Positions 24,246 through 35,599 of a stretch of 40,386 bases of DNA are shown piece after piece. The notes under the pieces are model-generated. The model did not search any database. It saw only the letters and a program-made list of their open reading frames with translations, and had not been told where the DNA came from. Both the position numbers and the translations under genes were made by a program. This DNA is from Ichthyophonus hoferi (Eukaryota; Opisthokonta; Ichthyosporea; Ichthyophonida; Ichthyophonidae): positions 8,825 through 49,210 of the forward strand of contig NAOQ01000534.1 in assembly GCA_002751075.1 (NCBI GenBank), written 5' to 3'. The stretch's first letter is position 1; every line of letters starts with the position of its first letter.

Positions 24246-25640
24246 ACATGCCAAATATATCTTAATTTAATCCTCTCTGATTTTCTGTTCCTGCACCTGT
24301 TAGTATTTGATAACAATACTATCAACTTGGTTAGAATGTATTTAAGTTTTAAAAATTAACTAAAAAAATTGGTAAATGCAAAAAAACATTAAAATTTAAA
24401 GCAGAAATGAATCTTTATATGAAATAATTACATTTATTACATAAACACATTAAGTTCCCGCTCTCTTTTATTTGCAAACTGCGTTTAGGGCTCATTGGTT
24501 GATCATGTTACTACTATAAATTATAGCCAATCATCGTGTGCCACATGTAAATTACCAATCTGTATACATCTTAGACAACCATTGGACAGTTAAGTTCAAT
24601 TATTCTGAAGAATTGATCTGATTTTTCGAGAATAGTCGCAAACCCTAAGTTACTAATAATCGAACGAGCTGAACCCATTTTGGACAAGAAGCTCCTGCAT
24701 TATACCCTGTATTATATCTCAATCCAGCAATCTATGCCATTAAAACTGTAAATTTTATGGTCTACCCAAACTTTATCTAATAGTATAAATGATATTACTT
24801 CCGTAATATTTCTAGTTGTGATACACATACACATTACAAATATATCCCTTGGCAAAGAATATCCAATATAAAAAATATAAAATGCCTAAGTGAGTTTATT
24901 AACTGCTAAGGTATTGGCATAGAATTCACACTTTCTGTATTGTTTATTGTAAGTTTCTTAATAACTCCAAATAAAAAAATTATGATTTATTTTATACCGT
25001 ACTCCAAACTATTTAGATGATGTAGCGTACATATACTTAAATACGGTTGACAGTTTATAATAAAAATGTCTTCCGCTGTTCTCCTAACTTTCATATTATG
25101 TCGTATAACCATTTTGATATTTTTACCACTCATAAATGAACATTTCTTTCAAATAAGAATTTCGGTTATTCTTGTTGGATTAACTATTTTTTTTGCATTC
25201 TTAAAATGGTATTACTCTTTCACTATGCTGTTAATTAGCATAACTCTTTTTCATGTTTCATATTTAAAATCTTGCCTCCATCGTATTATCTATCTATTTG
25301 AATCGGTAAAATTTAATCATGTGTATTGATTTGGCCACACGTCTGTCAATATAGTTTATCTTATCAATTTAGCACTCTAGCGAGACGCCCAACTTCCCAA
25401 TTACAATATAATAATATTCTCCCAATCTCAGCCAATAGTCCAGGTATCTTTGAATTGGAACAGTTCAATTTAGCACGGAGTAGAGTAGAGGAGGTTGCCA
25501 ATAAAAATAGCATTGCATAAAGCTAATTATATAGCATACTGGTTTCTTAAGCATACGGAACGGTTTTATCCGGCATAGAACTTTCCGGAACATGATTCCT
25601 GGCTTATTTATTAATTTGCATTAGAATATGTAGGGAATAT
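24246..25640. other. AT-rich upstream and intergenic DNA
   Basis: Apart from the element at 24527, only CCAAT-like pentamers at 24494, 24553 and 24583 stand out. An open frame at 25066-25329 would encode 87 hydrophobic residues, but such frames arise readily in T-rich DNA, and I do not call it a gene. Confidence 0.5.
24527..24545 (+). promoter_or_regulatory. ERSE-like element 3
   Basis: CCAAT-N9-CCACA, one base from the ERSE consensus CCAAT-N9-CCACG, with exact spacing. It lies about 870 bp upstream of the calreticulin ATG, in the opposite orientation; ERSEs work both ways in mammals. Confidence 0.35.
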
Positions 25641-25861
25641 TAAGTAGAGACAAGAGCGCTCCTGTGACCTTTATTCCTTTAGAAAAGGTAGAAAAGAGAA
25701 TACCGAATTAAGGAGCGTTTACCATGTCCCTTTGGATGCGCGGAGAACAGATATTCTATGACATAATTTTATTATTAAGCAAGTCAACAGGACTTGTCTT
25801 AGTAGGATGCCTAAGCAATATGCTATCTGGCCCCCAAAACATGTGATCTGAGAGACCTCTG
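25641..25861 (+). repeat. Dispersed repeat family 1, copy A
   Basis: Homologous to 29690-29938 (inverted) and 40206-40386. Shared anchors, in order: GAGCG-TCCTGTGAC, AAAAGAGAATA, TTTACC or its TTTAACGTGTACC counterpart, TTATTATTAA, and GGACTTG followed by ATGCCTAAGCAA. The copy lies just before the broken transposase below and may be the edge of that element or a separate one. Type unknown. Confidence 0.65.
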
Positions 25862-25889
25862 TTGTTCTCACCCAAGAGAACCGGGATGC

Positions 25890-26300
25890 TAAAAAAAAAT
25901 TGCAAGAGAACTACAGAAGACTTTAATGAGAATCATCCTGTATCTCGACGAAAGCGAATTCAACCCACATATATCTATCAATTACGGGTATTAGTTGCCG
26001 GACAAAGATGCAGTAATAAATATTCCAGCCAATAAGGTAGAAAAAGTCTTGTTGTACACAAATATTTCTTGGGTAGGAACAACACTTCGTAAATTTTTAG
26101 GGGCAGCAAATCAGAATGGAATCTTTAAAGGAAACTCAATTTTGGTTATAGATAATTGCAATATACACAAAAGTGTGATGGTAAAGCAGTATTTGTTGAG
26201 TTTAGACGTTGAAGTAATGTATTTGCCACTATCATCCTGATTTCATTCATTTGAAACCCTTTTCTCCAAAATCAAGTCCGACTTCAATTCAATTTGACGT
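25890..26300 (+). pseudogene. Tc1/mariner (IS630-like) transposase fragment, inactivated
   Basis: In one frame from 25926: a first catalytic Asp in YLDESEFNPH, then INIPANK, a second Asp in LVIDNCNIHKS, the strand motif EVMYLPLSS, and a degenerate FETLFSKIKS, which matches the usual IEEFWSKLK helix carrying the third acidic residue. This is the DDE core of a DD34E-type cut-and-paste transposase. It is dead: in-frame stops at 25992 and 26238, a shortened stretch between the first two Asp residues, and no N-terminal DNA-binding domain in frame. I did not find terminal inverted repeats. Confidence 0.75.
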
Positions 26301-27025
26301 AGAGCAACTCAACGTCATCAGTTAAAATTACACATACGTAGCAGGCACTGGCGCGTGAGATCAATGGCTTCGAATAAGGTATTGTAATTTACTGTATCGT
26401 ATCTTTCATTCTTGTTGGTTGTTTAAATATTCTATAAAAAATCAAAAAATATTTTCAGAAATTTTCAACATATTTCCAAAAAAAATTCCATACATTTATG
26501 AAATACCCTGTAACACCAATAGATTGCACCAGCTATTTTTCCACATGAGCAGTAACATTTGCCATTATTATTAAATGAGTATAGCTATATAAGGAAATAC
26601 CTAAATAAATTAAATGCCCTTGTTTTAGCAGAATATAAAATATGTTCAATTTATTTATTATCTGCTCCTAATCAATATATTGATATTCAATTAGATAAGT
26701 GAATGCTAATTCATTATCAATGGTTTGGATCTCGCCTGTTTCTAAGCTCATTGTATAAACAGCATATATATATATATATTCACTCTAAATCATACCAAAT
26801 GGTTTTTGCCTTCAGTACTTGACTATTATTATTATTGTTTCTTCTTGTCTAGCTAATCTCTCATTTTTGTACTTTAATAGTTGATTAGTTGCCGATTAAT
26901 CGATGAACATTTGTAAACATCTTTCTCTTAACCGCCTATAAAAGGCAACCGTTATGATGCAAACGGTAATTGCATCTACATTCCTATCTGAGATTGACTG
27001 ACTACAGATATAACGACATAACAAA
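26301..27025. other. AT-rich DNA, nothing recognised
   Basis: Contains a short (TA)n tract at about 26765-26780. No open frame of note. Confidence 0.5.
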
Positions 27026-27029
27026 CACT

Positions 27030-27500
27030 TAGTATTATTAGACTTATTAAATTCCGAATGAGCTCGTAATTCGGCCGAAGTTCTGATAACAAGCCGATCA
27101 TGCAAGCGGTCATGAAATGATTGGTACAATATTAGTAGATTGAATAATGAACATGTTCTTAGTTCTTAACCAGGTAAATTGATTTGTCATAAGGATCTTT
27201 ACTGTCGATCCTATTTACATTGATGAACACGGCCCGCGATAAACAAATGTCGGAAAAGAATAAAGGGGAACGGAAACAACTAATAGAAGCCCTGGCACAC
27301 CTGGGCATATGTGGCAACTCCGCATACCTCTAAACGTGTGTAATATCAATATGGGTGAAATACGAATACGTTTGTAACACCAACCTTTACATTCATTTAC
27401 CATTTGTTAAACAATATCGTAATATATAGTCCTATTTTGCAACACTCAATTGGCGACCCCAAAGCCTGCGGACTAGCACTAGAACTAGTACAGATTACCA
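27030..27500 (+). mobile_element. Dispersed repeat family 2, copy i (LTR-like end, fossil)
   Basis: Homologous to copy ii at 38590-39510. Shared anchors: GAAGTTCTGATAAC, TCATGAAATGAT, TCCTATTTACATT, TCGGAAAAGAATAAA, AACAATATC, then an ...ACA end followed by AATTGG-GACC and GCCTG-GGAC. An ACA end followed by a TTGG-GACC string resembles the border of an LTR with a primer-binding site, but that reading is inference. This copy is shorter than copy ii and is a broken relic. Confidence 0.45.
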
Positions 27501-27506
27501 CGCTAA

Positions 27507-27507
<1 letters not shown>

Positions 27508-27568
<61 letters not shown>
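27508..27568. repeat. (ATT)n microsatellite
   Basis: About 20 ATT units in a row, immediately 3' of copy i of repeat family 2. Confidence 0.95.
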
Positions 27569-27828
27569 GTATAATAATTGTTTTCATTGCTTCTTAAGTC
27601 CGCCTCCAGGAAATAATCATAGTATCAGGCGCATAGATCTCATTACGTAAATGCCATATCAAACAAGCAAAGAAAACACACCACACATATATGTACATAG
27701 GTATGTCTATTACGCAATCTATAATATATAATTACATTGTATTATCATTATTATTATTATTAAGTCTATTCATTTAGTTGGTGTATCGGCCTAAGATTTA
27801 TCACCAGGGAAGATTAATATTCTATGGC

Positions 27829-27862
27829 CTACCTACCTACCTACCTACCTACCTACCTACCT
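27829..27862. repeat. (CTAC)n microsatellite
   Basis: About eight CTAC units, followed by looser CATA-type units to about 27900. Confidence 0.9.
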
Positions 27863-28135
27863 ATCTGCATACGTACATAAATGCATACATACATACAATA
27901 TGTTATACGATTATACAAACATAAACACATTCATACGTATACTTATACACTATAAAATACATATACCTGTTTAATTGATAGTAATATTATTTTGTAACTA
28001 GGCCTAATTATTAGGTAAAGTATTATTATTACATATTACACATGTGTAAGGAATCAGTTATCTCAGTTTGGCTAAGAAGCCTCTTCTGAGATTGAAACAT
28101 TTGCATCTGAGTGTGGTTTGAGACGTCGCTGATGA

Positions 28136-28377
28136 NNNNNNNNNNNNNNNNNNNNNNNNNNNNNNNNNNNNNNNNNNNNNNNNNNNNNNNNNNNNNNNNN
28201 NNNNNNNNNNNNNNNNNNNNNNNNNNNNNNNNNNNNNNNNNNNNNNNNNNNNNNNNNNNNNNNNNNNNNNNNNNNNNNNNNNNNNNNNNNNNNNNNNNNN
28301 NNNNNNNNNNNNNNNNNNNNNNNNNNNNNNNNNNNNNNNNNNNNNNNNNNNNNNNNNNNNNNNNNNNNNNNNNNNNN
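28136..28377. other. Assembly gap (242 N)
   Basis: A run of N. Unlike the first gap, its flanks are not copies of each other. Confidence 1.
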
Positions 28378-28489
28378 TGTATATATCTTAAAAATAAAAA
28401 GGAGTTTTACCTAAATGACAGATGGGAAAATACTTCTCTCTTCAACAACATGTGTATATACATACCCAGACATAGAATATATAAGATGG

Positions 28490-28625
28490 TGTGGGAGTTT
28501 TACTGACTTGTCCACAATTCTTCGGGATTTCCAATTGGCTTTTGTAAACTACCGTTGTTTTTCTGGATTAGCGATAGTAATAGCCAATTGACTTGATCTG
28601 CCTTCTATAGAAAGTCGATAAAGTC
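28490..28625 (-). mobile_element. Dispersed repeat family 2, copy iv (fossil)
   Basis: Inverted relative to copies i and ii. Anchors on the plus strand: GACTTGTCC, CGGGATTTCCAATTGG, and GCGATAGTAATAG. Diverged and partial. Confidence 0.5.
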
Positions 28626-28844
28626 AATAGAACTCCTACAAAATCTTAAAGGATATTTATCTACATGGACGAAAAAATAAAAATTGACAATAAGAATGAG
28701 AGAATATGCTTAGATAATTGTAGTTGTTAAAACAGGAATAATTAATCAATTTAGACAATATTTCTTTATATGGCTACAATCATTTAGTACTAGCAATAAT
28801 CATTATATATGTAGGCTGGAAAAATAGTCCGTGCAATCTGTTCA

Positions 28845-29035
28845 TGTTAAATAGTATTAGAATCTGTGTCAGGTCTACCGACTTGTCCGCAGCTGTCGGG
28901 ATCTCCAATTGTATATTTGGTAATAGTAAATTTTACTGGACCGGCGATAGTAATAGTCACTTGTTCGAATCTGTCTTTAAGGCACAATTGTTGTGGTTGA
29001 GGCTCCAGAGAAGGCCCATAAACTGACTCTCTAGG
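28845..29035 (-). mobile_element. Dispersed repeat family 2, copy iii (fossil)
   Basis: Inverted. Carries GACTTGTCC, TCTCCAATT, GTAATAG and CTGTCTTTAAG, which match the reverse complement of 39340-39490 in copy ii in the same order. It lies about 370 bp from copy iv in the same orientation. Partial relic. Confidence 0.55.
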
Positions 29036-29689
29036 TAACTGATTGTAATAATTATACCTCTGCTTTAATTCAGAAGGAATTGGTGCTTTGATTCACTTGG
29101 GTGCAAATGTGGAAATTGAGCAGTGAGATCAATCAGTAAGGGGCAATATATTACAATGTAAACAATAACTGTTGTCACGATTTAATGCTAGTAAACAGTT
29201 CCTTGAATTCTGAACGAGCGAGAGATCTGGACACTGGTTATAATATGTGAGTGCTAACGGTGGGTTAGACAATCTAATAATGATGTATTTATTACGTAAA
29301 TATAATTAAATGCAAAGTATTAAGTGGGTCCTTTATTATTAACTTTTCTTTTCTTTTATACTTTGTTTTATCGGCAGTGCTAACTTTTTAACTTTTCAGT
29401 AACACCAATGTGACTAGATCTTAATAGCTTAAATGCAGCTAATCATAAATATCTGTATAGGCTAAAACAACATGAAAGATCACAAAGACCCACCAGGGAT
29501 ATCTGATTCTATCTCGATAAGGTTATACTAGTATTTCCTTATGTGGCTTATTAGCTAATTCACTATATGCCAAATTATGTATCGACAAATCAATTATAAC
29601 TACACGTTCATTCAGAGTTGACGATCTTGTAACAAATGGTAATCCAAGATGATATATCAAAATTGAACCAGCCTATGGTAGAGGTCCTG
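29036..29689. other. AT-rich DNA, nothing recognised
   Basis: Lies between copies of two repeat families. May be interior of a decayed element, but I find no protein motif. Confidence 0.45.
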
Positions 29690-29938
29690 CAACTATATAT
29701 TAACCCATTTCAGATTATATTTTGAAACATATGCTCAGGTCCGGATAAGAAAATACCTTGCTTAGGCATTCTGCCCAAGACAAGTCCTACTGACTTGCTT
29801 AGTAATAGAAACATGTCTTAGTATATCTGTACTCGGTGTATGCAAATGTACACGTTAAAACGCCTCTTAACTTGGTATTCTCTCTCTTTCAAAACGAATA
29901 GAGGTCACAGGAACGCTCATGTCTCTACTTATTCCTAA
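29690..29938 (-). repeat. Dispersed repeat family 1, copy B
   Basis: Inverted copy of 25641-25861. Homology runs from the AAGTAGAGACA edge through GAGCGTTCCTGTGACC to GGACTTGTCTT and past ATGCCTAAGCAA into the less conserved GGACCTCT end. Confidence 0.65.
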
Positions 29939-32420
29939 CATTGATAATAATATAAATACGCGTATTTATATAAAAGGAATGTAATATTATTATACATGTA
30001 CCTGAGCCAATCAGGAAAATAGAATTAAGGACATTACGCATAATATTTCCAGATATGCGTTTAAAGCAAGAGAAATTATATATTAAACCTACATAGGAGT
30101 GATTCAGATTGAGATGAATTCCTGTATACCTATTACGGTATACAGTTTGATCCGAATTCAGTCTCATCACATCACGTGTTTAGAACGTACAACATAAACA
30201 TTATGTGGTCGAAACGGGGCTTCTAGTTTTGTCTACATTTTAGTCCGCCACCGGATATGTATTATTTTCAGGATAACGACTTAAGATAAAGACATGGTAT
30301 GTATGTTTATCCTAACATAACTTGCATGACCTCATTCTGAAGATAAGAGCTCAGTTTCTCTCAAAAAGGAAAAAAATTATAAACCCCTAAAATGCCAACA
30401 CACGTGGATGAACTGGGTCAGATGAGAGGGTTTTAATTGAGTAAATGCTTCAGGTCAATTATTTTGTGTACCAAACTCATATCATTTGCGGTTATCGTGA
30501 AAAATTGTATATTCACCTTTGACGTAGGCCTTGTGTATGCGACTTGATGTGCTTGTAATCAAGTTTATGTGTAGGAAATGTGACAAAATCACTCGTTGTG
30601 TGTGCTTGCTATTGGACAGCTACACCATTTTCCAGTTAATTATAAAGCAATGTAAAATACACATACAATAGACATCCCTCATTGGGTTTGTGATTACGTT
30701 TTCTATTTATATGAGGTTTAAATGCCTACACACCTTTGATTGATTAGCTAAAGATGAAATTAATTATCACCACTTTTTTGGCGTTCTAAAAGATTCATAC
30801 ATTCTGAATACTTTACTTCTAATGTTGATCTAAATCCATCTAATCAAGATAAATGGACACATTCAAGTAATAAATGTTGGCACGTTTACAGTAAGGAAAC
30901 TTATCTATCTATCCAGCTTTTGCAGCTTATGTCTACTATTTCACATACGTGCTTTCATGAAAGCATTAACTCATTCCGTAGGCCAGCCGATATCTCATTC
31001 GCACATTTAAAACGGGTGTCTAATTAGGAATCATTTCTAACATTTCATTCGACATTTCCACAACATAAGCGTGAAATGAGGTGCCCCGCGATAATTAGAA
31101 CCTAGAGCCCTCCAAATCAATGCAATATAGGCATTCTTTGTCTTATAAGGATATTTTACCCAATATGGCATACGTAAATACTCAATGTCCTCTACACACG
31201 ACAGCAGCATCTTTCTAATACACCATGTATCGAGACTTTAGCTTGGTTTTTAAAATAACTTCAAGACAAAAAAACTGAGCGATAGAGCCAGCGGTAAGTG
31301 GGTGGGATTGTGATAGGATTGTAGTTCATTTTACAGTAATCAACATGAATTAGTAAACCATAAACTAACCTATTTTTTTTTTTTTTTTTTGTAGTTAATT
31401 AATTCAAAAGCAAACTTAACAAGCTTAAATACCATATACCATAAAATGGTCCTGCCCAACGTATGACAGTTTTGACTATGGGTAGGTTGCCAATTGTTTA
31501 GTACAAGATTTTAGTGGCAGCAATGACATCACTATGACGTATTTAGCTACAGTTACCAATCAAGAGCTCATGGCGAGCGCGTGATTATATTTAAACTATG
31601 TTTCCTATCCAAACTAGAAAAACTAATATATTTAGAGCATTTTTGAATACTTGACGGCTAGAAAGGTACTGCACTTTTGTAGAGTTTCCCTTTTATATGA
31701 TATCTGCTGCTAAGATATTTGTTAAAGGTTAAGGATTATTCTGGATTAAATTACTTGAAATTTGACCTTAAATTACTCGGCTAAGAGTCGCTGATTAGTC
31801 AACATGTTTTTCTCTCAAAAGCATTGAAAGATTACATTTACATTTCAAAAGAGTTAAAATTATAAATACAATGTAGATATACTAAGTCTTCAACCTAAGT
31901 CAATGTTATTGTTGAACTCTTCAAACATTATTCTATGGCCAGTTAATATATATATATATATATATACTAATGTGTTACGATGTGATATCTGAGTATGCGG
32001 ACATTTTGAGAGACCGTGATGCGACTTATAACGATGGGAGAGACCATATTTTTTTTGGATTAAGATAATGCTCTTATCAAAATTATTTGTATTTTCATTC
32101 CTATATATTTATATCGCAATGCCTAATAAATTTAGCGTAGCAAGGAATATAGCTAATATAAGTACATTTGTTGGATAGTAGTTTATATAAACATAATGTA
32201 TTTATTGGAAATGCTTAAAGGAAAAACGCATTGGTCAAGCCTATAAAGCTGGTACGGTTTTGATATATTTCAAATCAGCCGTCTATTAGCTAATTATCAT
32301 CTTGAAAATTCCAATTGGTTGGTTTCTATTTTAACTAATATATTTGATTGCCTATTGAGTTAGTTTTGATAAATATTTGCAAGCAAGTGACTGAAAAGTG
32401 GAATATCATGTATATCAAGC

Positions 32421-32442
32421 TTTTTTTTTAAAAAAAAAAAAA
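32421..32442. repeat. T9-A13 homopolymer palindrome
   Basis: A T run joined directly to an A run. A very similar junction recurs at 33208. Confidence 0.9.
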
Positions 32443-33207
32443 CAAAAATATTTAATTGATCTTATATTTAGAATTTTCAAACTGGGAAATTATTAAAGAT
32501 CGTCATAATCACATAGTCCATTTAGACTACATTTGAGCGATATACGCGCTTTTGTAGATCAGCATATATGATTATTAGCCAGTAATATTTGAAATAATAA
32601 AGGATACATCGTAGAGCGATTATTTGTAAATTAACCCAAATGAAATTTACGTTGGGCAATCTTGAATGAATGTCATAGTTGGACTTAAAGTTATTCGGCT
32701 TAACATTCTCTACACGGAGGCAATAAGTCGTAACAACTTATCACTTGATTATCAGCCAATGGACAACAGGTTTGAAAATTCCCATTCATCTCGAGATGAG
32801 CGGATAAATTACCATATGTATGGGGTTCTTGAACATTTCAGACTAGTATCGAGATAAATACGCTCTTTTATTTATAAAATATCTCTAAATATACGTATAC
32901 TTTAATATTTTAAAATATGGAAAATAAAATATATGAAATATTTTAGCCTTTAGGACACCATGAAAGTAATATCATTATAATAAAATAAAAATATTTCGAC
33001 TCTACTATGAATTATGAATTATTTATTTCTCACCTTCCTCACCTTCTTGAATCCCACTGATGAGCCAAACATACTTAATCAATCATTAACGAGACAAGAG
33101 TAAAATCATGCCTTTTGGAAACTGAGAAACACTAAATGCAACTGGGGTACTTTCACTGCAAAAAAATGTAATAGGCTAGAGTTTTATTTTCCATATTCAA
33201 AAGTTAA

Positions 33208-33234
33208 TTTTTTTTTTTTTTAAAAAAAAAAAAA
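33208..33234. repeat. T14-A13 homopolymer palindrome
   Basis: A T run passing directly into an A run, about 790 bp from the first such tract. Confidence 0.9.
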
Positions 33235-33564
33235 TAGCGCTTGGAGGATTTAATTAGTGTAAAAAGTGAGTTCACTTTTCTGGGATCACTTTACAAAGAC
33301 CTGTATGTGATAAAAATGATTCATGATTCAGGCAAATGGTGATTGGTGAAAAGTGGGCCTTGTCATCTCCAAATCGTACGGGCATCTTAATACTTCGATA
33401 ACGAAAACAGTTGGGTAAAATTAAGATATAATTAGTTTTTATAGTAAGAGAAGACGATAAAGCTTTGTGGAGAGTAGTTATATTTGACATTTAACAGTCC
33501 TTTCTTTGTATTTTAGTTTTATTATTGTATTAAAAGCTTTGGTGAGTTATTGAATCTGCATAGC

Positions 33565-34660
33565 ATGGCTTCGCACACCTACCAGACACTCGCTCAGGGT
33601 GAAGGTGAAGCTGAGGTAGATAATAGAGCACCTCACGAGATAGTAACAGCGGAGGCAGAAGTAGAACCAGTAAACGAACCAACGACTCCAGGTTTTGTGC
33701 TAGACGCCCCCCCACCGAAATATGCTGAAGCAACACCGACGGAACCAGTGGTGGCAGAGAGTGCTAAACTACCGACCTACGAGGAATATGAAAAGGAGCA
33801 TGAGCATGAGGAAGAATTTGACACCAATCTGCCAGAAGAGTATACCATGGCTGAAAATGGGGGATCCAGACGAGGCATTGCTGTTGTACAAGGTATGCGG
33901 CTAATGTTTTATTTATTTTTTAAAAAAATATACATATATTTGTTGTCTTGTGTTTTATGCTTAACTTGATAGTGTGTATATCAAGCCTGTCATTCGAAAT
34001 CACCATTCTCTCAACGTCTAACAACGAAAGTTTTGTGTATATGGAGGCCGAGATGCCGAGGACCAATTTTAATGCCTCTTTAAAAAAAGAAATAATATTA
34101 TAATACGAGGTATTCAGAATTAATGTTACTTTTGTTCCTTTCCTAAAAGCAGACTTAATTGATTTTGAGTAAAACTTTGAAGTTACGGTTTGGGGGGTAG
34201 GTTATTTTAGTTGCTTCTTTACAATCGTTTATACCCTGTATTTTCGCAGCTTTAGTATTATAAAGTATTGACGCTAATTTTATTGTGTTCTGACGTAACT
34301 GGGAAAGTTATTCCATACGCAGGTTTGGACTTGAAACTAGGTGACGACTTAACATTTTGTGCCATGTTCTTCTTGTCGTTCTTCTTAAATTGGGTGGGCT
34401 TTCTGATTGCCTATTGCTTCAGCCGTACTATTTCCGGAAAATGTGGGGCCACTTCTGGCTTTGGGTTAGGGCTGATCAAGCTGGCGTTTCTTCTGCGAAA
34501 CAACCCAATCCCTGACAGCACTTCACATGATGGATATGCCAATTGGTTTGTGTGGCTAATGGTGCTGTTCGGTTGGTTCACGTTTGTCCGAGGTATCACA
34601 TTATATCTTCGCTACAAGCGGGAGTTTGCCGCCTCCCAGCGCGAGGTATCGGTCGTTTAA
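33565..34660 (+). CDS. NDFIP1/2-like adaptor of NEDD4-family ubiquitin ligases, complete, 2 exons
   Basis: NDFIP proteins (and yeast Bsd2, a relative) sit in Golgi and endosomal membranes and recruit and activate WW-domain HECT ligases through PY motifs, sorting cargo for degradation. Exons 33565-33892 and 34323-34660 join in phase across a GT-AG intron of 430 bp to give 221 residues, near the family size. The start is the first ATG in frame (MASHTYQ); the frame is open a few codons upstream but without ATG. The acidic cytosolic N-terminus carries PPKY (50-53) and LPTY (69-72), both PY-type. After LDLKLGDDL come three hydrophobic segments at about 118-143, 152-168 and 183-204. The stretch GATSGFGLGLIK matches the family's conserved GAISGFGLSLIK-type motif, and FLNWVGF matches FLFNWIGF. 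Human proteins have three PY motifs; here I see two clear ones. Orthology rests on recall of the family. Confidence 0.9.
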
Positions 34661-35599
34661 TAGATATAGAGATGCGTCAGTTTGAGTATTTCTGTCTGTG
34701 TGCTTTCTTGTCGTCCATTGAAGCATACCTTCATTACAAGGCTTAAAGGCCTAGTGAGTGAACCTGGGCATATTGCACCTAATGTGTCGGTGCACTTCTA
34801 AGAGAGGAAATTGGCTTTTTCTTTTCTTTTTTTTTTCCTTGTATTTTTAATATCTTCCAAACGATCACCTCAGGCACTTTCTTTTTAGCCATACTCAAAC
34901 TGCTTTGAAAGCAACCTCGGATGGTTCTGATGACCGGTATATATGATTAACCACTTTATCCTATTTCGCCTATAGAGCAAAGTCTGATTAGAGGCTTGAA
35001 TAACCACCAGAAAAATGTACACTGAATAGAACTTTTGAGAGACTGCAATAGCCTCTAATAAGACCCAGTTAATGTACAGTTTATTTAGTTCTACAGCTTG
35101 TCCCATTAAAATCCAGTGTGAATAACAATACCACCCAAATAGACTTCTTGTTATTCACATTTTCTTGATGGTACTACCTGCTGTTATGTTCCAGGCTACT
35201 CCAGATACAACCTTTATTTAAATCTTGTTTATTGGTTAGCAAAGTGTTCACTCCGTTTGTTAATATTGGCATTCTCAATATGTTGGCAGTACTTCCCTGT
35301 GTTGTTGGAAAATTTCTTTTAAGAGGCATGTTTGTGACTAATGTCAATGCTATTCTGTGTCGTTTTAGTATTTGGTGCAATTGATGTGTCCGTTAGGGCC
35401 TCTTTTCTGTGATTTTCATGTCAGGGCTATAAAGTAACTTATTAATGCCTCCACAACATTGTCAACTTATTTCTGCCTAGTCAATTCACTTGGTAGTTCA
35501 CTGAATAAACCCATAGGATGACTCCCTAAATATCGACCGTCTGTTTTACTAAAGAAGACAACAGCAACTCTTCTGCTGGATAAGGGGTCCAGTTCTCCC
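34661..35599. other. Downstream of NDFIP-like gene; probable 3' UTR then spacer
   Basis: Contains a T-rich tract at 34817-34838. AATAAA occurs at about 35503, far from the stop; ATTAAA at about 35105 is a nearer alternative. The right part may be the worn edge of the retroelement relic that follows. Confidence 0.4.

Larger units (their letters stand above)
29939..33564. other. AT-rich intergenic DNA upstream of NDFIP-like gene
   Basis: No gene recognised. Holds a T run at 31371-31390, a (TA)n tract at about 31947-31966, a 14-bp palindrome GCTTTCATGAAAGC near 30951, and the two T/A palindromes listed separately. The proximal promoter of the NDFIP-like gene should be at its right end, where one ATTGG occurs near 33341. 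No clear TATA box. Confidence 0.45.

Noticed and set aside
25066-25329. 87-residue hydrophobic frame that looks like membrane segments
   Set aside because: T-rich DNA read in one frame gives Phe/Leu/Ile strings by chance. No splice partners, no family match.
28081-28135. Hairpin and CTGATGA box resembling a C/D snoRNA end
   Set aside because: The sequence runs into the N gap and no D box or guide can be seen.
28111-28506. Open frame across the second gap
   Set aside because: Artefact of N bases; the flanking residues match nothing and the flanks are AT-rich repeats.
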